The notes: generated by a model not told the origin, from the letters alone. A DNA stretch of 64,000 bases from Terriglobia bacterium (GCA_035712365.1 DASTAW010000033.1:124001-188000); one strand, 5' to 3'; counted from the first letter of the stretch, positions 35,607 to 44,671 are shown. Translations and numbers: made by a program.

Positions 35607-36194
35607 ATGGGGCCGGCAGCCTCACGAAGCAGCGACGTCACGCTTTTGCTTCGGGCCTGGGGCGAAGGAAGCAAAGAAGCCCTTGACCGCCTGGCCCCCG
35701 TGGTCCACCGCGAGCTCCGCCGCATTGCCGGGCGCCTGATGGCAGGCCAGCGCCCAAACCACACCCTGCAAGCCACCGCACTCGTCAATGAGGCCTATCT
35801 GCGCCTCGTGGACACGCAGCAGGCCAACTGGAAAGACCGCGCACACTTCTTTGCACTCTGTGCCCGCGCCATGCGGCAGATTCTCGTGGACCATGCGCGC
35901 AGGCGGGACAGCGCGAAACGCGGCGGCGGCCAGGTCGCAATCGAGCTTGAAGAGGGTTTGGCGGCTGATTCGTCGCCCGAGGCAAACCTTTTGGAGCTTG
36001 ACGATGCGCTCAACCGGTTGGCGGCGCTCGACTCGAGAAAGAGCCAGGTGATTGAACTGCGCTTTTTTGGGGGCCTGAGCGTCGAAGAAACCGCGGAAGC
36101 GCTGAAGATTTCACAGGAAACCGTGCAGCGTGACTGGAAGCTTGCCCGGGCGTGGCTTTATGGCGAGCTGAGCGGCAATAGACAAAATGGATGA
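35607..36194 (+). CDS. ECF sigma factor of the acidobacterial/planctomycete kinase-linked type
   Basis: A 195-residue sigma factor. Region 2 spans DVTLLLRAWGEGSKEALDRL through VNEAYLRLVDTQQANWKDRAHFFALCARAMRQILVDHARRR. Region 4 is LDSRKSQVIELRFFGGLSVEETAEALKISQETVQRDWKLARAWLYGEL. The RAHFFALCARAMRQILVDHARRR stretch marks the subgroup frequently encoded next to Ser/Thr kinases. Its last eight bases overlap the kinase start, so the two proteins are translationally coupled. The kinase probably controls this sigma factor or responds with it (inference). Confidence 0.93.
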   Translation: MGPAASRSSDVTLLLRAWGEGSKEALDRLAPVVHRELRRIAGRLMAGQRPNHTLQATALVNEAYLRLVDTQQANWKDRAHFFALCARAMRQILVDHARRRDSAKRGGGQVAIELEEGLAADSSPEANLLELDDALNRLAALDSRKSQVIELRFFGGLSVEETAEALKISQETVQRDWKLARAWLYGELSGNRQNG

Positions 36195-39171
36195 ACGCTG
36201 GCAGGAGATCGAACGGATTTATCACGCGGCCTGCGAGATCGACAAGAATGCGCGGGCCGAGTTTTTGACGAAAGCCTGCGCGGGAGACGAAAGCCTGCGC
36301 CGCGAAGTGGAATTCCTGCTGGCGCAGGACGAACAGGCTGGAGACTTCCTGGAGTCGCCTGCCATCGAGGTAGTGGCGGAGTCTTTGGCGAAGGACGAGC
36401 ACTTGTCAGGTCCCGCAAAACCATCGGTTGAAATCGGCGCCATGATTGCCCACTATCGCCTGGCAGCAAAGATTGGCGAAGGCGGAATGGGAGAAGTCTA
36501 TCGTGCGCGCGACACAAAGCTCCAGCGCGACGTGGCCATAAAGATTCTGCCGCACGCCATGGCCAGCGATGCCGACCGCATGGCGCGCTTCGAGCGTGAA
36601 GCTAAGGTGCTGGCGTCGCTCAATCATCCCAACATTGCAGCGATCTACGGTCTCGAAGAATCAAACGGCATCCGCGCGCTGGTGATGGAGCTGGTGGAAG
36701 GTGAGACCCTGGCGGAGAGAATCGTAGGGGAGGGCTCTGCCCTCCCGCGGGAGCCCAAAGGGCTCCCCTACACGGACGCCTTATCAATGGCCAAGCAGAT
36801 TACCGAAGCGCTGGAATATGCCCACGAGCGCGGCGTGATCCATCGCGATCTGAAACCCGCCAACGTGAAGATCACGCCCGAAGGCGCCGTGAAGGTGCTG
36901 GACTTCGGCCTCGCCAAGGTTCTCGGTGGCACGAGCGCCTCGCCCGTGCATGGGCAGGATGCCCATGCCACGGATCAGAATTCGCCCACGCTGGCCACCC
37001 AGCCGGGCATGATTCTGGGCACGGCCGCCTACATGAGCCCGGAGCAGGCCAGGGGGCAACCGGTGGACCGGCGCTGCGACATCTGGGCGTTCGGTTGCGT
37101 GCTGTATGAAATGCTCTCCAGGCGGAAAGCATTTGACGGTGAAACGATTTCAGACGTGCTTGCGGCCGTGCTCACGAAAGAGCCGGACTTGGCCACGCTG
37201 CCGCCAACAACTCCCTCCGGGATTCAAAGACTCCTCCGCCGCTGCCTGGTGAAAGATGCGAAGCAGCGCCTGCGCGACATTGGGGAAGCCCGCATCGCGA
37301 TTGAAGAAACCCTCGCAGGTGATGTAGGGGAGCGCTCCGCGCTCCCGCGGGAGGGCGAAGCCCTCCCCTACGTGCCACCACAGGTGTCACCCCTGCGCCG
37401 CGCCCTGCCGTGGCTGGCGACGACACTACGCAGGCCCGGCACGAACGGGTTCTTCGGGGGGCTGGCGGCGGGCATACTGATTGCTTTGATCGTGGCTTAC
37501 TGGCAGATGCCAATTCTTCCGCCACCAAGGGTATCAGGCTACCTCCAGCTAACCCATAACGGTCTTCCCAAGGAATTAGTTGGTACTGACGGCTCAAGAC
37601 TCTACCTGGTGGAGACTGCATCAGGAAGGCTTCGCAATATCGCCCAGGTTTCAGTCGCGGGGGGAGAGGTTGGCCTGATACGCGTTCCATCACCTGTTTT
37701 GCACGCGCTTAACGTCTCGCCGGACGGCTCAGACTTGTTGTTTGTAAATTCACCGAGCGACTCCACAGAGGGCGCTCTCTGGGCCGTGCCGATTTTGGGC
37801 GGATCACCCCGCCGGCTGACCGATGCCATTGGGTACGAGGGGGCATGGTCTGCCGACAAAAAAAGTCTCGTTTACTTCCGGAGCACTGATCTCTACGTGG
37901 CAAACGGCGATGGGACAAAGGCCAGAAAAATCGTCACACTACCGGGCGCCTTATCGGCGGATCCGCAGACGGGCACACGTTACGTGTCTGGCGCGTGGTC
38001 GCCCGACGGCCGTCAGATCCGCTTTACCATTATCGACGCCAAGACCCAGAGCGAATCAATCTGGCAGGTTTCGGCTGATGGCACAAACCTTCACCAGTTA
38101 CTGCCCGGCTGGCACCCCAGCGCGGGCGAGTGTTGCGGCAAGTGGATGCCCGATGGGAAATATTTCGTTTTCCAATCTCAAGGCCAGCTTTGGGCCAGAC
38201 GCGAGAGCGGCAGCTTTCTTCGCAAGACCGGCCATGAGCCCGTGCAGATAACTTCCGGAGCGGTGGAGTACTCCACTCCACTGCCAAGCAAGGATGGGAG
38301 GAGGCTGTTCGCCGTTGCGGGGTTCTCACGGGCGGAACTCGAGCGTTATGACACGAAATCTCAAAAATTCTTGCCGTTTCTTTCAGGCATTTCAGCCGGT
38401 GGCGTGAGTTTTTCCCGTGACCATCAGCGGGTTGCCTACGTGAGTTATCCAGAGGGCAATTTGTGGCTGAGCAAAGCGGACGGCAGGCAGCGGCTCCAGT
38501 TGACATTCCCGCCGATGAGCGTCGCGGCTCCCCGCTGGTCGCCGGATGGCAAGCAGATCGCTTTCGCGGGGGAACTCCCGAACACGCCAATGCAAATCTA
38601 TGTCATGTCCGCCGATGGCGGCTCTCCCGGGCAAGTGACCGACGGCAGCCGCGACTATGTTGACCCGACTTGGTCACCCGATGGAGCTTCTCTGGTTCTG
38701 GGTATTGCGGTGTGGGCAATCGAATCGGGTGTTGGCGGGATTTATGAGCTGAACTTGAAGACCCGAAAAGAGACGAAGTTGCCCGGCTCCGACGGGCTTT
38801 GGTCTCCACGGCGGTCTCCCGACGGACGCTACGTGACAGCCCTCACCCTCGATGACAAGAAAATGCTGCTCTTCGATTACAAAACCCGGAATTGGACCGA
38901 GCTGTCGTCGCTGGCCCAACAGGGGTGGCAAGAATGGTCACATGATGGGCAGTACATATTCTTCTGGGGAACGAACGGGCAAAGTGAACCGGGAATATAT
39001 CGCATGCGAGTCAGCGACCGCAAAATCGAAAAGGTGGTCAGCCTGAAGGATTTCCAAGAGGCTCCAGGGCTTCTTGGGGGATGGATAGGGCTCGCCCCCG
39101 ACGGTTCTCCTCTACTGGTAAAGGATACAGGCACGCAGGACGTTGTCGCCATGGATTGGGTCGCACCATAG
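36187..39171 (+). CDS. Transmembrane Ser/Thr protein kinase with TolB/WD40-like beta-propeller
   Basis: A 994-residue kinase. The catalytic domain spans about 85-370: IGEGGMGEVY (96-105), VAIK (116-119), HRDLKPAN (219-226), DFG (239-241), GTAAYMSPEQARG (278-290). All key residues are present, so it should be active. A single transmembrane helix lies near 420-443. The extracytoplasmic C-terminus is a six- or seven-bladed propeller of WSPDGKQI-type repeats (for example WSPDGRQIRFTI, WSPDGKQIAFAG, WSPDGASLVLG). Three palindromic DNA elements are inserted in frame at residues 180-195, 247-261 and 380-395. The second lengthens the activation loop. It shares eight bases with the upstream sigma-factor gene. 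Confidence 0.93.
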   Translation: MDERWQEIERIYHAACEIDKNARAEFLTKACAGDESLRREVEFLLAQDEQAGDFLESPAIEVVAESLAKDEHLSGPAKPSVEIGAMIAHYRLAAKIGEGGMGEVYRARDTKLQRDVAIKILPHAMASDADRMARFEREAKVLASLNHPNIAAIYGLEESNGIRALVMELVEGETLAERIVGEGSALPREPKGLPYTDALSMAKQITEALEYAHERGVIHRDLKPANVKITPEGAVKVLDFGLAKVLGGTSASPVHGQDAHATDQNSPTLATQPGMILGTAAYMSPEQARGQPVDRRCDIWAFGCVLYEMLSRRKAFDGETISDVLAAVLTKEPDLATLPPTTPSGIQRLLRRCLVKDAKQRLRDIGEARIAIEETLAGDVGERSALPREGEALPYVPPQVSPLRRALPWLATTLRRPGTNGFFGGLAAGILIALIVAYWQMPILPPPRVSGYLQLTHNGLPKELVGTDGSRLYLVETASGRLRNIAQVSVAGGEVGLIRVPSPVLHALNVSPDGSDLLFVNSPSDSTEGALWAVPILGGSPRRLTDAIGYEGAWSADKKSLVYFRSTDLYVANGDGTKARKIVTLPGALSADPQTGTRYVSGAWSPDGRQIRFTIIDAKTQSESIWQVSADGTNLHQLLPGWHPSAGECCGKWMPDGKYFVFQSQGQLWARRESGSFLRKTGHEPVQITSGAVEYSTPLPSKDGRRLFAVAGFSRAELERYDTKSQKFLPFLSGISAGGVSFSRDHQRVAYVSYPEGNLWLSKADGRQRLQLTFPPMSVAAPRWSPDGKQIAFAGELPNTPMQIYVMSADGGSPGQVTDGSRDYVDPTWSPDGASLVLGIAVWAIESGVGGIYELNLKTRKETKLPGSDGLWSPRRSPDGRYVTALTLDDKKMLLFDYKTRNWTELSSLAQQGWQEWSHDGQYIFFWGTNGQSEPGIYRMRVSDRKIEKVVSLKDFQEAPGLLGGWIGLAPDGSPLLVKDTGTQDVVAMDWVAP
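36724..36771 (+). repeat. 48-bp double-hairpin element inserted in the kinase gene, copy A
   Basis: Begins GTAGGGGAG and ends CTCCCCTAC. Two successive hairpins, GGGAGGGC-TCT-GCCCTCCC and GGGAGCCC-AAA-GGGCTCCC, are joined by CGC. It encodes VGEGSALPREPKGLPY in the kinase, replacing a short loop between the hinge and the helix before HRD. The length is 16 codons. Confidence 0.85.
36926..36971 (+). repeat. 46-bp double-hairpin element inserted in the kinase activation loop
   Basis: Starts GTGGCACG and ends CCATGCCAC (near-perfect inverted repeat), with an internal perfect stem GCATGGGC-AGGAT-GCCCATGC. It encodes about GTSASPVHGQDAHAT between DFG and the P+1 motif. Its right half matches the intergenic element at 22531-22555 with two substitutions and one gap. 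Confidence 0.75.
37324..37371 (+). repeat. 48-bp double-hairpin element inserted in the kinase gene, copy B
   Basis: Same length, same ends (GTAGGGGAG and CTCCCCTAC) and same codon phase as copy A. The stems are GGGAGCGC-TCC-GCGCTCCC and GGGAGGGC-GAA-GCCCTCCC. Relative to copy A both arms of each stem have changed together, so pairing is kept. It encodes VGERSALPREGEALPY between the kinase domain and the membrane helix. Confidence 0.85.
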
Positions 39172-39234
39172 TTGCAGCGGGAGTCGAAGCCGGCCATGCC
39201 GTGGCTATACCGTAGCTGAGCGGGAATAGACAAC

Positions 39235-39312
39235 ATGGATGAACGCTGGCAGGATGTTGAACAGCTTTATCATGCGGCGCCGGAGCGGGAAAGGAGCGCA
39301 GCCGGCGCGTAG
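39235..39312 (+). pseudogene. Remnant of a second Ser/Thr kinase gene (25 codons)
   Basis: ATG at 39235 opens MDERWQDVEQLYHAA, almost identical to the start of the kinase at 36187 (MDERWQEIERIYHAA). The preceding bases GCTGAGCGGGAATAGACAAC also match those before the real kinase (one or two differences). The frame drifts after ERERS and stops at TAG 39310-39312. No kinase domain follows. It is a truncated duplicate of a sigma-kinase cassette start. Confidence 0.85.
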
Positions 39313-39523
39313 GTGGGCGTCTCTAGCTCATTTTATTAGCCTACATTCAGGGATAACCTCCAAAATGGGACGCTTGGGATTTTCCTTCTCCTTTTCATCG
39401 TCTTTTCTAAGTTATTGAAAATACAGCCATTGAATTTTGAAGAAGGCCCGCTTCGATTCGAGTTTTTCGATTGTTGTTCATTTCCCGAACAGTGAGTAAA
39501 ATTTGCATCGTTGCTGCTCACGT
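39313..39523. other. Short AT-richer gap after the kinase remnant
   Basis: No gene. Together with the preceding 63 bases and the remnant it makes up the 352-base gap between the kinase and the dehydrogenase gene. Base composition is visibly more AT-rich around 39333-39500 than in the flanks, consistent with a junction of decayed or imported DNA. Confidence 0.35.
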
Positions 39524-40630
39524 TCAACGGAAGGCTTCCTTGTTGACCACGCACGCGACCTCCGCCAGGCTGCCGCTGGCTTCCAGCACATCGATGAGCG
39601 ACTGGACGGTACGCCCGGCCATGCCGCGCTTGGGATCCGTCGAAAGTCGCGTGATGCGGCCCGCGCTGGCAAAGTGATGGAACAGCCGCACCCGGTCTTC
39701 GAGCTGCGGATCGCGCAACGGCGAGTCCGATGGCAGCGGCTCCTTCTCAAAGACATCGAGCGCCGCGCCCGCGATCACACGCTCCTTCAGCGCGCGTGCC
39801 AGAGCCGCTTCATCCACGACCGGCCCCCGCGACGTGTTCACCAGGTAAGCCGTGGGCTTCATCGTGCGCAAGGTCTTCTCGTTGATCAGGTGAAACGTCG
39901 GAGTTGCGCCCTCGCGCACCAGCGGCACATGGAGTGAGACGAAGTCGGCTCCCGACAGGACTTCTTCGAGCGCCACCACACGGACGGTCCGCCGCTCGTC
40001 CGAAAAGCCATTGCGGTGCCGCAGGTCCAGTTCTTCCTGAACACCCTTGAGGAAATCTGATGGCGTGAAGTTCGAGTCGTAGCAAAGGAAATTCACATCA
40101 AACCCAAGCGCCTTTTTGATGAAGGCCTGCCCGATGCGTCCCAGGCCGACTACCCCGATTGTCTTGCCCGTGACCTCGTCCCCGAGAAAAGGTAGATAAG
40201 GATGCCAGGCGCCCCAACGGTTTTCTCTCACCAGGCGTTCGCTGGGATACAGCTTGCGCGCCACCGCGCCCAGCATAAACAGCGCGAACTCCGCCGTTGC
40301 TTCCGTGAGCACCTCCGGCGTGTTGATAAAAGGAACCCTGTACTCATTGGCGTCCGCGCGGTTGATGTTGTCGAAACCAACCGCGTCCTGCGCCACCACT
40401 TTCAGAGTTCCCTTGCCCGCCTCAAAAATCTCGCGGTCGATAGGATCGCGCAAGGTGGTGATCAGCACGTCAATTCCGGATCGGACTCTCTCGATGATCA
40501 GGGTTTTTGGCGGCGCTTCGAGCTGGTCGTAAACTTCCACCTGATAGCCGCGCTCGCGCAGCCGGTCCAGCGCCTCCCGGCCGATGTCGCAGGTGGCAAA
40601 AACGCGGATACTGCGCTTCGTTTCGTTCAT
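39524..40630 (-). CDS. D-isomer-specific 2-hydroxyacid dehydrogenase family protein
   Basis: A 368-residue NAD-dependent dehydrogenase. The cofactor motif TGKTIGVVGLGRIGQAFIKKALGFD and the downstream LHVPLVREGATPTFHLINEKTLRTMKPTAYLVNTSRGPVVDE and ALDVFEKEP identify the family. The catalytic Arg/Glu/His triad is partly visible: the usual terminal His region reads LFHHFASAGRITRLS. Substrate unknown; relatives act on glyoxylate, phosphoglycerate or D-lactate. ATG at 40630 begins seven bases after the stop of the aminotransferase upstream, implying cotranscription and possibly reduction of a keto acid made by that enzyme. Confidence 0.87.
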   Translation of the reverse strand: MNETKRSIRVFATCDIGREALDRLRERGYQVEVYDQLEAPPKTLIIERVRSGIDVLITTLRDPIDREIFEAGKGTLKVVAQDAVGFDNINRADANEYRVPFINTPEVLTEATAEFALFMLGAVARKLYPSERLVRENRWGAWHPYLPFLGDEVTGKTIGVVGLGRIGQAFIKKALGFDVNFLCYDSNFTPSDFLKGVQEELDLRHRNGFSDERRTVRVVALEEVLSGADFVSLHVPLVREGATPTFHLINEKTLRTMKPTAYLVNTSRGPVVDEAALARALKERVIAGAALDVFEKEPLPSDSPLRDPQLEDRVRLFHHFASAGRITRLSTDPKRGMAGRTVQSLIDVLEASGSLAEVACVVNKEAFR

Positions 40631-40637
40631 CAGGAGC

Positions 40638-41825
40638 TCACAGATTGTTTTTGGCCCAACCGTCGATGCGATCAAGAGCTATCCGGATATTCTCGACGGA
40701 GTTGGCGAACGAAAATCTCAAATAGCCTTCGCCCTGCCGGCCGAACGCCGTACCGGAAAGGCACGCCACGCCGGCTTCATTCAGCAGTGCATCGGCGAGT
40801 TCGCGTGAGCTTTTTCCGGTCCCTCTGATATTCGGGAACGCGTAAAAAGCTCCCCGGGGTTTCTGGCAACGAAATCCCCGAATGCGATTCAATCCGTCCA
40901 CGATCACTTCACGCCGCTCGTGGAATCTTTCGAGCATCGCGGTCACTGAACTCTGGTCGCCGCGCAGCGCTTCCACGCCCGCCACCTGAGTGAAGCTCGC
41001 CGTGCAGGAATTCGAATTGATCAGCAGCAGCGCGATCTGCCGCGCCACATCCGCGCGCATCACGCCATAACCCAGCCGCCATCCCGTCATGGCATAGGTC
41101 TTTGAAAATCCGTCGAGAATGATGACGCGGTCACGCAATTCCGGAAACGCCGCCGGACTCACGTGCTCGCCGCCGTAGCTCAGCCGGCTGTAAATCTCGT
41201 CTGAAAGCACCATCACGTCGCGATCTTTCAACGCCTCAACGAGCGTTTCCATTTCCGGGCGGCTGATCATTCCGCCGGTGGGATTATTGGGAGAATTCAG
41301 AATCAGCAACCGCGTGCGCGGGCTGATCTTCCTCATGATCTCTTTGACATCAATGCCGAACCCACGCTCTTCGGGGGTCGAGTAGGAGACAGGCGTGGCG
41401 CCGACAAAGTTGATCATGGAGGAGTAAATAGGAAATCCCGGATCGGGATAGAGAACTTCGTCGCCGGGTCCAGCCAGCGCGAGGATCGTGTAAAACATGA
41501 CGGGCTTTGCGCCAGGCGTGATCACCACCTCGGCAGGATCGACGGAGATTCGGCGCCGGAGGCTCACATCCTCCGCCACGGCCTGCCTCAGTTCGGGAAA
41601 ACCAGCGGGAGGGCCGTAATGGGTCCAGCCCTGGTCGAGGGCGCGCTTCGCCGCATCAACAATGTTGGGCGCCGTCGGAAAGTCCGGCTCTCCAATTTCC
41701 AAATGGATCACTTTTTTGCCCTGCGCCTCAAGTTCGCGCGCGCGGACCAGCACATCAAAAGCGCCTTCGGTGCCCAGACGAGACATGCAATCAGCAAATC
41801 GCAGCTTTTGCGTTTCCGTAGACAT
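40638..41825 (-). CDS. Class I/II PLP-dependent aminotransferase
   Basis: A 395-residue fold-type I aminotransferase. It shows IHLEIGEPDFPTAPNIVDA at the N-terminus, HYGPPAGFPELRQAVAED, ILNSPNNPTGGMISRPE, VLSDEIYSRLSYGGEHVS and the PLP-lysine segment ILDGFSKTYAMTGWRLGYG. The closing Arg that binds the substrate carboxylate lies in YLRFSFANSVENI. The family includes aspartate, alanine and aromatic aminotransferases; no specific choice can be made. ATG at 41825 follows GGGGA. The dehydrogenase gene follows directly. Confidence 0.92.
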   Translation of the reverse strand: MSTETQKLRFADCMSRLGTEGAFDVLVRARELEAQGKKVIHLEIGEPDFPTAPNIVDAAKRALDQGWTHYGPPAGFPELRQAVAEDVSLRRRISVDPAEVVITPGAKPVMFYTILALAGPGDEVLYPDPGFPIYSSMINFVGATPVSYSTPEERGFGIDVKEIMRKISPRTRLLILNSPNNPTGGMISRPEMETLVEALKDRDVMVLSDEIYSRLSYGGEHVSPAAFPELRDRVIILDGFSKTYAMTGWRLGYGVMRADVARQIALLLINSNSCTASFTQVAGVEALRGDQSSVTAMLERFHERREVIVDGLNRIRGFRCQKPRGAFYAFPNIRGTGKSSRELADALLNEAGVACLSGTAFGRQGEGYLRFSFANSVENIRIALDRIDGWAKNNL

Positions 41826-42050
41826 TGAAATCCCCTGAACGGGCAAGTGTAAACCGTTTGCGACGTGAACGAAAGAACATCAACAAAATAGTTCAACACG
41901 ACCGAGTTCGATGCCATTCTTGCCGGATCATCTCTGCCTATGCCTAACATCACAACCATCGCTTGCCGCGAGCCGCTCGGCAATGTTAACTTTAGGTAGG
42001 GACTTGGCGCCCCAGTTCCTGCCTGGTCCCTGCGGGCAAACATCGAAAAT

Positions 42051-43193
42051 ATGCGTTGGTCCTGGAAAATTGGCGAGGTCGCGGGAATCGGCCTCTACAT
42101 TCACGCCACGTTCTGGCTCCTCATCGCCTTCGTTCTCTTCCTGAACTGGTCAGATGGGCACAGTCTTCTAACGGCTTTTTACGCTGCCGGTTTCATCCTT
42201 GTCATTTTTGGCTGCATTACGCTCCACGAACTCGGCCACGCCGCCGCCGCCCGCCACTTTGGAATTCGAACGCGTGACCTCACTCTGCTGCCCATCGGAG
42301 GATTGGCGCGGCTTGAGCGCATGCCGGATGATCCCATTCAGGAACTCTGGGTGGCGCTCGCCGGGCCAGCCGTGAACCTCGCCATTGCCGGATTGCTCTA
42401 TGGCGCGATTGCGTCCTCCGGAGGCGGGGTCAGCCTCGATCAACTGATCGCCTTCGATGGAGATTTTCTGACCAGGCTGCTGATTGTGAACTTCTGGCTC
42501 GTCGCGTTCAACATGGTCCCGGCGTTTCCCATGGACGGAGGGCGCGTCCTGCGCGCGTTGCTTGCCACGCGGCTTGATTACCGCCGCGCCACTCGCATTG
42601 CTGCGCGCATCGGCCGTGGCATCGCATGCCTGTTCGCGCTGGCGGGGCTGTTCACCGATCCGTTTCTCATTTTTATCGGTCTGTTCGTCTGGACAGGCGC
42701 TGGCGAGGAGGATTCGTTTGCCAGAATGCACTCACCGGCCGGGGATATTGCCGTGCAGAACGTTATGCTGCATGACGTTCGCACGCTCCGGCCTGACGAT
42801 ACGCTGGGAGATGCGGTCAACCAGATTTTGTCGGGATGGCGGGAGGATTTCCCGGTGGTTTTCGGCGATCATGTTCTGGGTCTGCTGACGCGAGAGGGCA
42901 TGACCCGCGGCATTGCACTGACCGGGCCCGAAACCCGGGTTCGCGACGCCATGCGACGCGACATCTCCGGCATCGATCTCCGCCTGAGGCTTGAGCAGGC
43001 GCTGGTGATGATTCGCGAATGCAATAGCCGGTCACTCCCGGTAGTCCACGAGGGACGGCTGGTGGGCCTGCTGACCCTGGATAATGTGGGCGAGTTTCTA
43101 TCCATCCACTCTGCCTTGCTTCAGGCGGACCGCAAATCACGGGAGAAAAAGGAAGAAGACATCGGGCGCCGATCTCCTGACGCGATAAGCTAA
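42051..43193 (+). CDS. Site-2-protease-type M50 metalloprotease with CBS domains
   Basis: A 380-residue membrane protease. The zinc motif HELGH is at 60-64 and the third ligand is in NMVPAFPMDGGRVLRALL. At least five hydrophobic helices surround the site. Two CBS domains follow (about 240-370: VQNVMLHDVRTLRPDDTLGDAV, then VRDAMRRDISGIDLRLRLEQALVMI). CBS domains bind adenyl nucleotides and could tune activity to energy state. Substrates of such proteases are often anti-sigma factors or short membrane proteins; none can be named here. The next gene starts two bases after its stop. Confidence 0.92.
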   Translation: MRWSWKIGEVAGIGLYIHATFWLLIAFVLFLNWSDGHSLLTAFYAAGFILVIFGCITLHELGHAAAARHFGIRTRDLTLLPIGGLARLERMPDDPIQELWVALAGPAVNLAIAGLLYGAIASSGGGVSLDQLIAFDGDFLTRLLIVNFWLVAFNMVPAFPMDGGRVLRALLATRLDYRRATRIAARIGRGIACLFALAGLFTDPFLIFIGLFVWTGAGEEDSFARMHSPAGDIAVQNVMLHDVRTLRPDDTLGDAVNQILSGWREDFPVVFGDHVLGLLTREGMTRGIALTGPETRVRDAMRRDISGIDLRLRLEQALVMIRECNSRSLPVVHEGRLVGLLTLDNVGEFLSIHSALLQADRKSREKKEEDIGRRSPDAIS

Positions 43194-43195
43194 AA

Positions 43196-44671
43196 ATGCC
43201 CAAACAATACTTTCACTACAGGAGTCTCGCCGACCTTCGCGCCCACGCCGCAGAGCTGGGCGTTGACGTTCCATTGGTCGAGGACAAGGAGGAAATCCGC
43301 AGCCTTCTCGCGCGGCCCGTTAAAGTCCGAAGCCCCGGCGGCAAAACCTGGACAATTGGGAATTCCTTTGCCATCCATCCCATGGAAGGCTGCGACGGCA
43401 ATCCCGACGGCAATCCCGGCGAACTAACTTTCCGGCGCTACCAACGTTTTGGCGGCGGAGGGGCCAAGCTGATCTGGTTTGAGGCCTGCGCGGTGGTTCC
43501 TGAAGGCCGGGCCAATCCCCGGCAGCTCTGGATCCATCCAGGCTCCGCAAAGCAATTGAAAGAGCTTCTGCAAACCTGCCGCGAAGCCCATCAAAAAGAG
43601 TTCGGCACCTGCCACGATTTCGTCGCGCTCCTGCAGCTCACGCACTCCGGCCGCTACTCTTTCGAGAAGCAGAAGGTCGCGTCGCGGCATCCCGTGCTGG
43701 ATTTGTATCCGCTGGTCAACCGCGAGGGTCAGCCGCCGCGAGAAAATCTGCCCGAGCTTGCTTCGGATGATTATCTTGCGGCCCTTGAAGACCGGTATGT
43801 ACAGGCCGCAACTTTGGCGCGTGAGCTTGGCTTCGACGGCGTCGATATCAAGATGACCCATGGTTATCTGCTGTCTGAACTGATCGGCGCGCGCACTCGC
43901 GCTGGGACTTACGGAGGCTCGCTCGAAAACCGGGCACGGTTTACTCTGAGTGTTGCCGGGAAAATTCGCCGCCGGGTGGGCGACGATTTCCTTCTCGCGG
44001 TGCGCCTGGGCGTCTACGATGGCATCCCATACGCCGTCGGCAGTAAGGATTCCGTGGGAGTGCCGCGCGACTATCCGACTCCTTACAACTATGGCTTCGG
44101 CACTGACCCAAAAGATCCGTATCGAATGGACCTCTCGGAGCCCATCAAGCTTGTCGGCTGGCTGCAGCAGGCTGGCGTTCGCCTGCTGAACGTTTCGCTC
44201 GGAATTCCGTATGCCAATCCGCATCTTGGACGTCCGTTTGACAAATCGAACGAAGGATATTATGAAACGCCTGAGCATCCGTTGCTGGGAGTCGCCCGCC
44301 ATTTCTCCGCTACGGCGCAGATCCAGAACGCCTACCCCGACCTGGCCGTGGTTGGCACCGGCTATACGTGGCTGCGCCACTTTCTCATCCACGCGGCGGC
44401 GGCCAATGTGAAGCTGCATCGAACCACGCTCGCGGGCCTGGGCCGCGCGGCCCTCGCTTATCCTGATCTTCCACGGGTGACGTTCGAAAAGGCCGACCTC
44501 AATCCGCTCCGTACCTGCAAAACGCTCTCCTACTGCACCTATCTCATGCGCTCAAAGAAGAATGAACTTGGGCAATTCCCTGCCGGCTGCCCGCCCTTTG
44601 ATAAAGAAAGTTACGGCGAAATCATGAAGCAGGCACGCGCCGCCAACCGGGCGGCCGCAAAAGGACAGTAG
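43196..44671 (+). CDS. Old Yellow Enzyme-family NADH:flavin oxidoreductase
   Basis: A 491-residue FMN-dependent oxidoreductase. Family segments include NSFAIHPMEGCDGNPDGNPGE (near the FMN site), LLQLTHSGRYS, ELGFDGVDIKMTHGYLLSELI, GGSLENRARFTLSV, LAVRLGVYDG and LAVVGTGYTWLRHFL. The usual iron-sulfur Cys cluster of 2,4-dienoyl-CoA reductases is not evident, although LRTCKTLSYCTYLMRS offers two Cys. The N-terminal 60 residues are longer than usual. The substrate is unknown. It is nearly fused to the M50 protease gene (two-base spacing), so they are probably cotranscribed. Confidence 0.88.
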   Translation: MPKQYFHYRSLADLRAHAAELGVDVPLVEDKEEIRSLLARPVKVRSPGGKTWTIGNSFAIHPMEGCDGNPDGNPGELTFRRYQRFGGGGAKLIWFEACAVVPEGRANPRQLWIHPGSAKQLKELLQTCREAHQKEFGTCHDFVALLQLTHSGRYSFEKQKVASRHPVLDLYPLVNREGQPPRENLPELASDDYLAALEDRYVQAATLARELGFDGVDIKMTHGYLLSELIGARTRAGTYGGSLENRARFTLSVAGKIRRRVGDDFLLAVRLGVYDGIPYAVGSKDSVGVPRDYPTPYNYGFGTDPKDPYRMDLSEPIKLVGWLQQAGVRLLNVSLGIPYANPHLGRPFDKSNEGYYETPEHPLLGVARHFSATAQIQNAYPDLAVVGTGYTWLRHFLIHAAAANVKLHRTTLAGLGRAALAYPDLPRVTFEKADLNPLRTCKTLSYCTYLMRSKKNELGQFPAGCPPFDKESYGEIMKQARAANRAAAKGQ

